This document shows positions 1 through 5,391 of a DNA stretch of 5,393 nt, one piece after another. Each line of letters starts with the position of its first letter. Positions within the stretch are counted from its first letter, which is position 1. The stretch is taken from contig DIJY01000104.1 in NCBI GenBank assembly GCA_002421405.1, positions 699 through 6,091 on the forward strand, read 5' to 3'. The stretch is from Caryophanales bacterium UBA5632. Its GTDB lineage: Bacteria > Bacillota_I > Bacilli_A > Izemoplasmatales > Hujiaoplasmataceae. The position numbers and the translations under genes are program-made. Below the pieces are notes generated by a model. That model saw only the letters and a list, made by a program, of their open reading frames with translations. It had not been told where the DNA came from and did not search any database.

Positions 1-555
1 CGTGGTCAAGCCGGCGGTTATAACCTCATGCTTCCTCAGGAGGAACATGCTTTCTTACAAACTAGACAAGGTTTAATGGAATTAATTACGGGATTACTTG
101 GGGGTCGTGTTGCGGAAGAATTAACTTTCAACGAGATTTCAACGGGTGCTCATAACGACTTACAAAGAGCAACGACCATTGCAAGAGCAATGATTACCGA
201 ATATGGTATGTCCGATAATTTAGGGCCAGTCACCTATGAACAAAATACTGGACCGGTTTTCTTAGGTCGAGACTATGGCAAAGATAAAAACTTCTCTGAA
301 GCCATCGCCACAGAAATTGACAAAGAAATTAGATTCATTATCCATTCTTGTTACGAAAAGGCAACCGAAGTCATTAAGAATAATACGGATCTTCTAAAGA
401 AACTAGCAACATACTTACTCGCAGTTGAAACATTAACAAAAGAAGATATCGATGAAATCGTATCAACAGGGTCGCTTTCACGCTATGATAACATCTTAGT
501 CGAGAACCCTGATAAACCAGTTGTCAAACCCGAGAAAACTGTTCTCGATCATTAA
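1..555 (+). CDS. ftsH: ATP-dependent zinc metalloprotease FtsH, C-terminal part (5' truncated by window)
   Basis: This is the C-terminal end of FtsH, the membrane-anchored AAA+ protease that unfolds and degrades misfolded membrane proteins and short-lived regulators. The frame is open from base 1, so the gene starts upstream; 184 residues are visible. The window begins in the peptidase M41 domain, just after where the HExxH zinc motif should lie (not in the window), with RGQAGGYNLMLPQEE, the usual follow-on segment. The stretch RQGLMELITGLLGGRVAEEL and then STGAHNDLQRAT are family hallmarks. The Asp of HNDLQRAT (bases 157-159) matches the third zinc ligand of the family. MITEYGMSDNLGPVTY follows, then the helical C-terminal region (about bases 280-470) and a short polar tail rich in Pro, Lys and Glu. 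The identity is very secure; the missing N-terminal membrane segments and AAA module are presumed to lie upstream. Confidence 0.97.
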   Translation, partial: RGQAGGYNLMLPQEEHAFLQTRQGLMELITGLLGGRVAEELTFNEISTGAHNDLQRATTIARAMITEYGMSDNLGPVTYEQNTGPVFLGRDYGKDKNFSEAIATEIDKEIRFIIHSCYEKATEVIKNNTDLLKKLATYLLAVETLTKEDIDEIVSTGSLSRYDNILVENPDKPVVKPEKTVLDH

Positions 556-563
556 TTAATTTG

Positions 564-582
564 GGGATACTTCGTGTATCCC
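564..582 (+). terminator. Short hairpin after ftsH, weak terminator or processing site
   Basis: GGGATAC (564-570) and GTATCCC (576-582) form a perfect 7-bp stem around a 5-base loop. A broken T tract follows (TTTATT, 583-588). The hairpin starts 8 bases after the ftsH stop and ends 10 bases before the rqcP ribosome binding site. It resembles a weak intrinsic terminator, but the T run is interrupted and there is little room for a new rqcP promoter behind it, so partial read-through or a stabilising 3' end for ftsH mRNA is equally possible. Confidence 0.5.
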
Positions 583-603
583 TTTATTCAATGGAGATTA
601 AAT

Positions 604-891
604 ATGAGACTCGATAAATATTTGAAAGTATCTAGAATCTTTAAACGTCGTACGGTCGCAAAAGATATTAGCGACCATGACCGCGTTTTAATCAATAATA
701 AAGTTGCGAAACCTTCCACAGAAGTGAAGCCTAATGACATCATTACGATTGTTTACGGGACAAAAACCTTAAGAATTAAAGTATTAGCCGTTTTCGATTC
801 ATCTAAAAAAGCTGACGCAGAAAAAATGTATGAAGTCATTGATGAAATTAGACACGAAAATAGCGCCAATCCAGAGTTGCCTAACAAATGA
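604..891 (+). CDS. rqcP: S4-domain RNA-binding protein RqcP (YabO), ribosome-associated quality control
   Basis: A 95-residue protein that closely resembles Bacillus RqcP/YabO (about 86 residues). In the family, RqcP binds the obstructed 50S subunit together with RqcH and the P-site tRNA and supports addition of C-terminal alanine tails to stalled nascent chains. The N-terminal S4 fold is obvious: MRLDKYLKVSRIFKRRTVAK, with basic residues R2, K5, R11, R15 and R16, then VLINNKVAKPSTEVKPND, typical of S4 loops (to about residue 53). The C-terminal part is a short charged helix (KKADAEKMYEVIDEI) and tail. The start at ATG 604 is chosen because GGAG (593-596) sits 7 bases upstream. An in-frame GTG at 574 lies inside the preceding hairpin and has no comparable spacing. 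The gene ends in TGA. It lies 48 bases after ftsH and 41 bases before the next start, so co-transcription with ftsH is plausible. Confidence 0.93.
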   Translation: MRLDKYLKVSRIFKRRTVAKDISDHDRVLINNKVAKPSTEVKPNDIITIVYGTKTLRIKVLAVFDSSKKADAEKMYEVIDEIRHENSANPELPNK

Positions 892-905
892 AAATAATAT
901 ATAAT
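877..905 (+). promoter_or_regulatory. Sigma-A-type promoter for the metal-binding lipoprotein gene and lysS
   Basis: A perfect -10 box TATAAT lies at 900-905. Exactly 17 bases upstream, TTGCCT (877-882) matches the -35 consensus TTGACA at 4 of 6 positions. The -35 box lies inside the last codons of rqcP. Transcription would start near 911-913, giving a leader of about 20 bases before the TTG start at 933. I see no Zur- or AdcR-type palindrome over it. The AT-rich context makes chance TATAAT matches common, so the correct spacing is the main support. Confidence 0.6.
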
Positions 906-918
906 TAAACTACTAAAA

Positions 919-923
919 AAGGA
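919..923 (+). promoter_or_regulatory. Ribosome binding site favouring a TTG start at 933
   Basis: AAGGA at 919-923 is the only purine-rich site here. It abuts the in-frame ATG at 924 with no spacing, which is unworkable, but lies 9 bases before the in-frame TTG at 933. This favours TTG 933, shortening the protein by three residues to MIKKLLL, a cleaner signal-peptide start. Confidence 0.6.
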
Positions 924-932
924 ATGATAAAA

Positions 933-1907
933 TTGATTAAAAAATTACTACTGAGCCTCTTTGCTATGCTTGCGGGATTGGTGACACTGTCTTGCACTCC
1001 GATTGTTTATGAACACGATGTCTTTACGACGGTTTATCCCTTGCAATACATCGTTGAAAGCATCTTTGCCAATACCGAATTAACCGTCGGTTTAGTTCCG
1101 GGTGTATCTTCTCATAACGAAGCAATCGATTGGTCTCCGAAAGAGATTATAGCGATGGGTGATGCGGACTTTCTATTCTATGTTGGTGCTAATTTTGATA
1201 CCTATATTGATAATCAAGTCGGTCAAATCTTTACAAATAAAAATGTTGAATTAGTCAAAACAGAAAATAATCTGGTTGAGTTCATTCCCGGTATCGTTCA
1301 TAGTCATGATGAAGAAGAGGACCATGATGAAAACCCCGCTTTATCAAACACGTTAGGGTATGATCCGCACTTTTGGATTAGTCCAAAAAGAATGATCACC
1401 GTCGCAGAAAACATCTATATTATTCTATTAGCGAAATATCCAGATTTGAGCGAGACATTTGCGACAAATTATATAGCATTAGCGGAAAATCTTAATTCAC
1501 TTGATACGGCATATACCAACATGATTTCATCGTCGATGAAAACGATTATGACTTCGACAAATTTATATAGTTATCTTCATGAAGATTATGGACTCGAGTT
1601 TGTTCCTGTTTCTCCTGGATACCATGAAGAAACCGATCAATTCACCTCCGCTCAAAAACAAGCGATCGTCAATGAAGCAATTGAACATGAAATTACTCAC
1701 ATCATTTTCGAACGCGAGGCAAGTTCTCCTTTCTCAACCGCAGTCATCGCTTCGCTTGTGAGTTTGGGATATGACGTTAAAAAGATTGAGTTTGTCGTCA
1801 TGGATTCACTGCATCATAAAGACATTGAAAATAACGATAATTATGTAACCCTCATGTATAAAAACTATGAAGTGATAGCGATAGCTACAAATCAATTAGG
1901 AGATTAA
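933..1907 (+). CDS. Zinc/manganese-type ABC transporter substrate-binding lipoprotein (ZnuA/AdcA family)
   Basis: A 324-residue extracellular metal-binding lipoprotein of the cluster 9 family (ZnuA, AdcA, TroA, PsaA), which captures Zn2+ or Mn2+ and hands it to a membrane permease. Residues 1-20 form a signal peptide (MIKK then a hydrophobic stretch) ending at VTLS-C, so Cys21 is the likely lipidated residue; the lipobox is slightly non-canonical, with Thr at -3. His61 in SSHNEAIDWSPKEI matches the first metal ligand. A His/Asp/Glu-rich loop (HSHDEEEDHDEN, about residues 123-134) is typical of zinc-specific members. His146 in DPHFWISP is the second ligand, and Asp291 in VVMDSLHH sits where the fourth ligand is expected. 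The usual third His before the YxxxYGL-type segment is replaced by Thr209. No permease (znuB) or ATPase (znuC) gene is next to it. Its stop codon overlaps the first possible lysS start (TAATG), so it is probably translationally coupled to lysS. The family is clear; zinc rather than manganese is inferred from the His-rich loop. Confidence 0.9.
   Translation: MIKKLLLSLFAMLAGLVTLSCTPIVYEHDVFTTVYPLQYIVESIFANTELTVGLVPGVSSHNEAIDWSPKEIIAMGDADFLFYVGANFDTYIDNQVGQIFTNKNVELVKTENNLVEFIPGIVHSHDEEEDHDENPALSNTLGYDPHFWISPKRMITVAENIYIILLAKYPDLSETFATNYIALAENLNSLDTAYTNMISSSMKTIMTSTNLYSYLHEDYGLEFVPVSPGYHEETDQFTSAQKQAIVNEAIEHEITHIIFEREASSPFSTAVIASLVSLGYDVKKIEFVVMDSLHHKDIENNDNYVTLMYKNYEVIAIATNQLGD
1898..1902 (+). 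promoter_or_regulatory. Ribosome binding site of lysS
   Basis: AGGAG at 1898-1902 lies within the last codons of the lipoprotein gene. It is 4 bases from ATG 1907 and 7 bases from ATG 1910. The second spacing is closer to the optimum, so initiation at 1910 is preferred; the difference is one methionine. Confidence 0.75.
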
Positions 1908-1909
1908 TG

Positions 1910-3406
1910 ATGGAAAACAAACTGACAGAACAAGAAATAGTCCGCCGAGAAAAGGCTTTAGAATTAGCATCAAAAGGCTTGGACCCTTATGGAAACAGAT
2001 TCGATAGAACCCATAATACAAATACTTTTAAAGCTGCTTTTTCAACTTATACCAAAGAAGAACTCCATGACATGGAAAATCCACCTGTTGTAAAACTCGC
2101 TGGAAGAATCATGACGAAAAGGGTGAAAGGAAAAGCGGGATTTGCTCATATCCAGGACCAATATGGAAGAGTTCAAATCTATGTGAAATCTGATATCATC
2201 GGTGAAGAAGCCTATGAGATTTTTGATAAAGGTGATTTAGGAGATATCATTGGGGTCGAAGGCAATCCAATGATTACCAATACGGGCGAACTTTCAGTTA
2301 AGGTTCTTAAGTATACGCATTTAGTCAAAGCGTTGCATCCACTCCCTGATAAATTTCACGGCCTCGTTGATGTTGAAGAACGATATCGTCGTCGTTATGT
2401 TGATTTAATTATGAATGAAGATTCAAAAAATACTTTGATTCTCCGTTCAAAGATTATTTCTTCAATGCGTCGTTATTTAGATAACTTAGGTTACTTAGAA
2501 GTTGAAACGCCGATTCTTCATCCCATTTTAGGTGGCGCAAATGCTAGACCTTTTATCACCCATCATAATACCTTAGATATGCCCTTCTATTTAAGAATCG
2601 CTCCCGAATTATATTTAAAGCGTTTAATCGTTGGCGGGCTAGATTGTGTTTATGAAATTGGTCGGTTATTTAGAAACGAAGGCATGGATCCAACCCATAA
2701 CCCAGAGTTTACAACCATTGAACTTTATTTAGCTTATAGCAATTTAGAAGGCATGATGGATTTATGCGAAGATTTAATTTGTTCGGTAGCAACTGAAAAC
2801 TTGGGAACAACCGTGATTCCATTTGGTGATAAGACAATTGACTTAACCAAAGGTTGGAGACGCGCTCATATGGTTGATTTAATCAAAGAAGAAACAGGAA
2901 TTAACTTTTTTGAAGTTCCAGATTATGAAGCCGCTAAAAAATTAGCGATTGAGCACGGAATCAAAGTTGAAGCGCATGCTTATGGATTTGGACACATTGT
3001 CAATTTATTCTTCGAACATTATTGTGAAGAAAAGATCATTCAACCGACCTTTGTTTATGGGCATCCAATTGAAGTATCGCCTTTAACCAAAAAAGATCCA
3101 AAGGATCCTCGCTTTACTCAACGTTTCGAACTCTTTATCGATACAAGAGAATATGCGAACGCCTATACTGAATTAAATGATCCAATCGATCAAAAAGAAC
3201 GTTTCGAGAACCAATTAAAAGAAAAAGAATTGGGTAATGACGAAGCAACCGATATGGATATCGATTTCGTCGAATCGTTAGAATACGGAATGCCTCCAAC
3301 TGGCGGTATCGGCATTGGCATTGATCGGTTAGTCATGTTACTAACAAACTCCGCCTCCATACGGGATGTCTTATTATTCCCACATATGAAACATCGCGGA
3401 AAATAA
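1910..3406 (+). CDS. lysS: Lysyl-tRNA synthetase, class II
   Basis: A 498-residue, full-length class II lysyl-tRNA synthetase (Bacillus LysS is about the same size). It activates lysine with ATP and charges tRNA-Lys in the cytoplasm. An N-terminal OB-fold anticodon-binding domain covers about residues 55-145 (VKLAGRIMTKRVKGKAGFA, then the IQDQYGRVQIYV strand). DVEERYRRRYVDLIMN opens the catalytic domain. Motif 1 lies in the RSKIISSMRRYLDNLGYLEVETP segment, and ARPFITHHN and APELYLKRLIVGG are LysRS hallmarks. Motif 2 is GRLFRNEGMDPTHNPEFT (from residue 251), and motif 3 is GGIGIGIDRLVML (residues 465-477) followed by SIRDVLLFP. No catalytic motif is missing. The start is either ATG 1907, overlapping the upstream stop by one base, or ATG 1910, favoured by AGGAG spacing. 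There is no room for a T-box leader, so expression should follow the upstream promoter near 900. A strong terminator follows 8 bases after the stop. Confidence 0.98.
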   Translation: MENKLTEQEIVRREKALELASKGLDPYGNRFDRTHNTNTFKAAFSTYTKEELHDMENPPVVKLAGRIMTKRVKGKAGFAHIQDQYGRVQIYVKSDIIGEEAYEIFDKGDLGDIIGVEGNPMITNTGELSVKVLKYTHLVKALHPLPDKFHGLVDVEERYRRRYVDLIMNEDSKNTLILRSKIISSMRRYLDNLGYLEVETPILHPILGGANARPFITHHNTLDMPFYLRIAPELYLKRLIVGGLDCVYEIGRLFRNEGMDPTHNPEFTTIELYLAYSNLEGMMDLCEDLICSVATENLGTTVIPFGDKTIDLTKGWRRAHMVDLIKEETGINFFEVPDYEAAKKLAIEHGIKVEAHAYGFGHIVNLFFEHYCEEKIIQPTFVYGHPIEVSPLTKKDPKDPRFTQRFELFIDTREYANAYTELNDPIDQKERFENQLKEKELGNDEATDMDIDFVESLEYGMPPTGGIGIGIDRLVMLLTNSASIRDVLLFPHMKHRGK

Positions 3407-3414
3407 AATTATAC

Positions 3415-3455
3415 AAAAAACCCTGACAAAGATTGAACTCTTGTCAGGGTTTTTT
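3415..3455. terminator. Bidirectional intrinsic terminator between lysS and mazF
   Basis: CCCTGACAA (3421-3429) and TTGTCAGGG (3441-3449) form a perfect 9-bp stem with an 11-base loop. Six A residues (3415-3420) precede it and six T residues (3450-3455) follow. The A tract reads as a T tract on the other strand, so the element can end both lysS transcription from the left and mazEF transcription from the right. Confidence 0.92.
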
Positions 3456-3484
3456 AATGTTCTATGATTGAATATGTGCTTATA

Positions 3485-3811
3485 TTAAAACAATAATTTC
3501 ATAATAGACAATGTTTGATTCAATAAATCTGAAGGTATTTTTTCAACTGTTTTTAAATTCCTTACTGAAATATCCATCGTTTTTGGTTGCTCGCAGAGAA
3601 TTTGACCTTGAATTGTCGTTCTTGAATCTAAATTGATATGCAGGGGAAATCCGATTCTTTTCGTTGAAGTAATTGGCACAACAATTGCAAATTTGTTTGT
3701 GTACTTATGATAAGTATCGTTACTGACAACCAATCCGGGTCTTTTACCTTTTTGTTCGGAACCTAAAGATGGATCAAAATCAACAATGACAATGTCGCCC
3801 TGGTTTACCAT
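3485..3811 (-). CDS. mazF: MazF/PemK-family endoribonuclease toxin
   Basis: A 108-residue toxin of the MazF/PemK family, sequence-specific ribonucleases that cleave mRNA at short sites when freed from their antitoxin. The fold markers are complete: QGDIVIVDFDPSLGSEQKGKRPGLVVSND at the N-terminus, PITST near residue 46, GFPLHINL, then GQILCEQPKTMDISVRN. Arg24 in KGKRP and Thr48 in PITST match the catalytic Arg and Thr known in Bacillus MazF, so the toxin looks active. Its ATG overlaps the 3' end of mazE by 7 bases. AGGAG (3819-3823), inside mazE, is 7 bases from the ATG, so the pair should be translationally coupled, antitoxin first. It converges on lysS and shares that gene's bidirectional terminator. 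The cleavage site cannot be predicted from sequence. Confidence 0.94.
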   Translation of the reverse strand: MVNQGDIVIVDFDPSLGSEQKGKRPGLVVSNDTYHKYTNKFAIVVPITSTKRIGFPLHINLDSRTTIQGQILCEQPKTMDISVRNLKTVEKIPSDLLNQTLSIMKLLF

Positions 3812-4047
3812 TTTTCTTCTCCTATATCATCGGGAAAAACAAGATCAACGTCATAATTGCCCTTATATTCCACAAACAATTCTTCTAATATCATCGGTTC
3901 ATATACCTCTATTTTTGAAAGAATGATTTGGCGATTTTCAATTTTTAAATCTAAAGAGTCATTTTCATTAATTCCCAATACTTTCAATATTGAAGCCGGA
4001 ATGATAACGCCTTTGCTATTCCCGATTTTTTTGATTGATGTATTCAA
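3805..4047 (-). CDS. mazE: MazE antitoxin, AbrB/SpoVT-type DNA-binding domain
   Basis: An 80-residue antitoxin that should neutralise the adjacent MazF and repress the operon. The N-terminal half is a swapped-hairpin AbrB/MazE domain (NTSIKKIGNSKGVIIPASIL, then LGINENDSLDLKIENRQIIL). The acidic C-terminal half (EELFVEYKGNYDVDLVFPDDIGEEKW) looks like the flexible tail that wraps MazF, and ends in Trp much as E. coli MazE does. This differs from the Bacillus MazE type, which is a ribbon-helix-helix protein. TTG 4047 is preferred as the start because AAGGTGAT (4051-4058) directly precedes it and the start gives the usual family length and the usual NTSIKKIGNS beginning. An upstream in-frame ATG at 4065 lies about where transcription should begin and has no ribosome binding site. 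The stop lies within the start of mazF. Confidence 0.92.
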   Translation of the reverse strand: MNTSIKKIGNSKGVIIPASILKVLGINENDSLDLKIENRQIILSKIEVYEPMILEELFVEYKGNYDVDLVFPDDIGEEKW

Positions 4048-4050
4048 AAT

Positions 4051-4058
4051 ATCACCTT
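4051..4058 (-). promoter_or_regulatory. Strong ribosome binding site setting the mazE TTG start
   Basis: On the minus strand the site reads AAGGTGAT, and its AAGG portion is 7 bases from TTG 4047. This complements the 3' end of 16S rRNA well and decides the mazE start against the upstream in-frame ATG at 4065. Confidence 0.8.
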
Positions 4059-4069
4059 CTCTCATCAAT

Positions 4070-4081
4070 AAGTATATACTT
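4070..4081. promoter_or_regulatory. Perfect 12-bp palindrome over the mazEF -10 box, candidate operator
   Basis: AAGTATATACTT is identical to its reverse complement and covers the -10 box TATACT. MazE and MazEF complexes in other bacteria bind palindromic operators at their own promoter, so this is a natural site for autoregulation. A 12-bp AT-rich palindrome is short and could be chance; the operator role is inferred from position. Confidence 0.5.
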
Positions 4082-4099
4082 TTGTTATAACATTGTCAA
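4071..4099 (-). promoter_or_regulatory. Consensus sigma-A promoter of mazEF
   Basis: On the minus strand a perfect -35 box TTGACA (4099-4094) and the -10 box TATACT (4076-4071, 5 of 6) are separated by exactly 17 bases. Transcription should begin near 4063-4065, giving a leader of roughly 17 bases before the mazE TTG. It is the best promoter match in the window, as expected for a gene pair held in check by autorepression. Confidence 0.9.
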
Positions 4100-4134
4100 G
4101 TGATTCATTGATTACGATTTATGTAAATTAAGCA

Positions 4135-4163
4135 AAACCTTGACGAAATGACCGTCAAGGTTT
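4135..4163 (-). terminator. Hairpin terminator after the double-GNAT gene
   Basis: AAACCTTGACG (4135-4145) and CGTCAAGGTTT (4153-4163) form a perfect 11-bp stem with a 7-base loop. Read on the minus strand it begins 13 bases after the acetyltransferase stop and is followed by TTTTGCTTAATTT, counting the last stem bases. The T run is modest, but the stem is strong. It would insulate mazEF from transcription coming from the acetyltransferase gene. Confidence 0.75.
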
Positions 4164-4176
4164 AATATATTTATTT

Positions 4177-5358
4177 TTATACCCATTGTCCAGGAAAATT
4201 TATTTTTTGTAAGTATGGAAAATTTTTGTTAAATTCTTCTACTTCATCTTTTTGAAGTTGCTCAAAAACATCAGATTCATAGAATTTTCCTTTTATATTT
4301 TTTAGACCATTCGGAATTAATTCAATCCCCATAAAAGCGTCAAAGTTTTTGCCATCAGCCGTCGTAATATTGAAATGATCACAGCTCTTAAATCCTAACC
4401 TTGGATAATAATCTGGTTCTCCAAATATAACAATGCCTTTATAACCTTGGTCAACTGCCAATTTCATTGTTTCTTTCATTAATAATTCACCAACACCACA
4501 GCCTTGCCACTTAGGTTCAACGCAGAGAGGTCCAAAGGTAATGACTTCATGTGTTATTTCATCATCGACAATCTTCGACTTAGAATACATAATGCATCCA
4601 ATAATATTGCCGTCTTTAACTGCAATACGACTTATCTCTGGGATATAGTCTTTATCTTGTCGTAACTTGTGGACAAGATAATGTTCATCGCATCCAGGTT
4701 TGAATTTATTCCAAAACGCATGTTGCGTCATTAATTCAACTTGATAATATTCTTCTTTTGATTCCATTCTAATATCAATGTCTTTGAGCGTAAGTTTCTT
4801 TTTTTCTTCTATGAACCAACCAAATTCTAATCGAACTTCTTTTCTGTTCAAATCGTTATTTTTATAACAACAACTATCCATACCAATCAAGGTAAAACCC
4901 TCGTGTCGGTAAAAGTCAATGGCATTGACATTACAGGATTGCGTTTCTAGAATAACAGCTCTTCTACGCTCTCTTCTTGCTTGTTCTTTTGCAATTTCGA
5001 TTAATGCATGCCCAATTCCTTTTCTTCGGTATAATTCATCAACCCAAAGCTCTGTGATTCGGAGTCGGTTTGACCATATTTCTTGATCAGTTTCAATCGC
5101 AGCGACTAATTTGTCATTGACGATGACGCCCCATGCAAAAGCATTTTCCCAATAGTCTTCGTACAATTTGTCAGGAAAATCATGTGTTTCTCGTGTATGC
5201 TTTACCGGTTCGGAAAAGTTTTTCTTTTCGATGTTGATTGAATACCAATTATCGTTCGTATGAATGACGACATCATAATATTGAAAAGTTGTATATTCGA
5301 TTGGAAGGATGGCTCCTTTCCATTGTTCTTTGGATAAATGAACGATTTCATATTTCAT
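4177..5358 (-). CDS. Double GNAT acetyltransferase: SatA-like domain fused to YhbS-like domain
   Basis: A 393-residue cytoplasmic protein with two acetyl-CoA-dependent GNAT N-acetyltransferase domains. Domain 1 (about residues 1-180) resembles streptothricin acetyltransferases: MKYEIVHLSKEQWKG start, the acetyl-CoA loop RRKGIG (residues 112-116 for RKGIG), then LETQSCNVNAIDFYRHEGF and GMDSCCYKNND. Domain 2 (about residues 193-360) resembles YhbS-type enzymes: AFWNKFKPGCDEHYLVHKLR, the loop WQGCGVGELL (QGCGVG at 285-290) and YYPRLGF near 317-323. A short Lys/Glu-rich linker joins them, and a polar tail of about 30 residues ends the protein. Both acetyl-CoA loops keep the QxxGxG/RxxGxG pattern, so both domains may be active. 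Substrates are unknown; antibiotic resistance should not be assumed. ATG 5358 is chosen over the upstream in-frame TTG at 5379 because GAGGTGA lies 8 bases before it. It is monocistronic as far as the window shows. Confidence 0.88.
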   Translation of the reverse strand: MKYEIVHLSKEQWKGAILPIEYTTFQYYDVVIHTNDNWYSINIEKKNFSEPVKHTRETHDFPDKLYEDYWENAFAWGVIVNDKLVAAIETDQEIWSNRLRITELWVDELYRRKGIGHALIEIAKEQARRERRRAVILETQSCNVNAIDFYRHEGFTLIGMDSCCYKNNDLNRKEVRLEFGWFIEEKKKLTLKDIDIRMESKEEYYQVELMTQHAFWNKFKPGCDEHYLVHKLRQDKDYIPEISRIAVKDGNIIGCIMYSKSKIVDDEITHEVITFGPLCVEPKWQGCGVGELLMKETMKLAVDQGYKGIVIFGEPDYYPRLGFKSCDHFNITTADGKNFDAFMGIELIPNGLKNIKGKFYESDVFEQLQKDEVEEFNKNFPYLQKINFPGQWV

Positions 5359-5366
5359 ATAGCAAG

Positions 5367-5373
5367 TCACCTC
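5367..5373 (-). promoter_or_regulatory. Ribosome binding site setting the start of the double-GNAT gene
   Basis: The minus strand reads GAGGTGA, 8 bases before ATG 5358. It lies inside the reading frame that would begin at TTG 5379, which argues for ATG 5358 as the real start. Confidence 0.75.
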
Positions 5374-5385
5374 AATCAATAATGT

Positions 5386-5391
5386 ATTATC
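5386..5391 (-). promoter_or_regulatory. Possible -10 box of the double-GNAT gene
   Basis: The minus strand reads GATAAT, 5 of 6 to the -10 consensus, and is placed to start transcription near 5379, just ahead of the ribosome binding site. Any -35 box lies beyond the window edge, so this is only a weak call. Confidence 0.3.

Noticed and set aside
574..603. A longer RqcP starting at GTG 574.
   Set aside because: The GTG lies in the hairpin, has no well-spaced ribosome binding site, and the added residues are not part of the family; ATG 604 has GGAG at the right spacing and starts with the family's MRLDK.
1579..1761. A 60-codon open frame on the plus strand inside the metal-binding lipoprotein gene.
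   Set aside because: It lies wholly inside a well-supported gene in another frame and its translation shows no recognisable domain.
3857..4090. A 77-codon plus-strand open frame opposite mazE.
   Set aside because: It is antisense to a convincing mazE and its promoter, and the predicted protein resembles nothing I recognise.
4111..4120. ATTACGATTT equals one half-site of the Bacillus Zur (zinc repressor) box, just upstream of the mazEF promoter.
   Set aside because: The other half of the 21-bp inverted repeat is absent, the site is not at the zinc-binding lipoprotein gene, and a near copy (ATTACGATTG) occurs inside rqcP coding sequence, so chance explains it.
3415..4163. The two hairpins flanking mazEF as terminal inverted repeats of a mobile element.
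   Set aside because: The two stems share only a short TTGAC-like core, there is no transposase or target duplication, and each fits an intrinsic terminator for its neighbouring gene.
4177..5358. Calling the acetyltransferase a streptothricin resistance gene.
   Set aside because: Only the first domain resembles SatA, GNAT substrates cannot be read from the fold, and the fusion to a YhbS-like domain makes the function uncertain.
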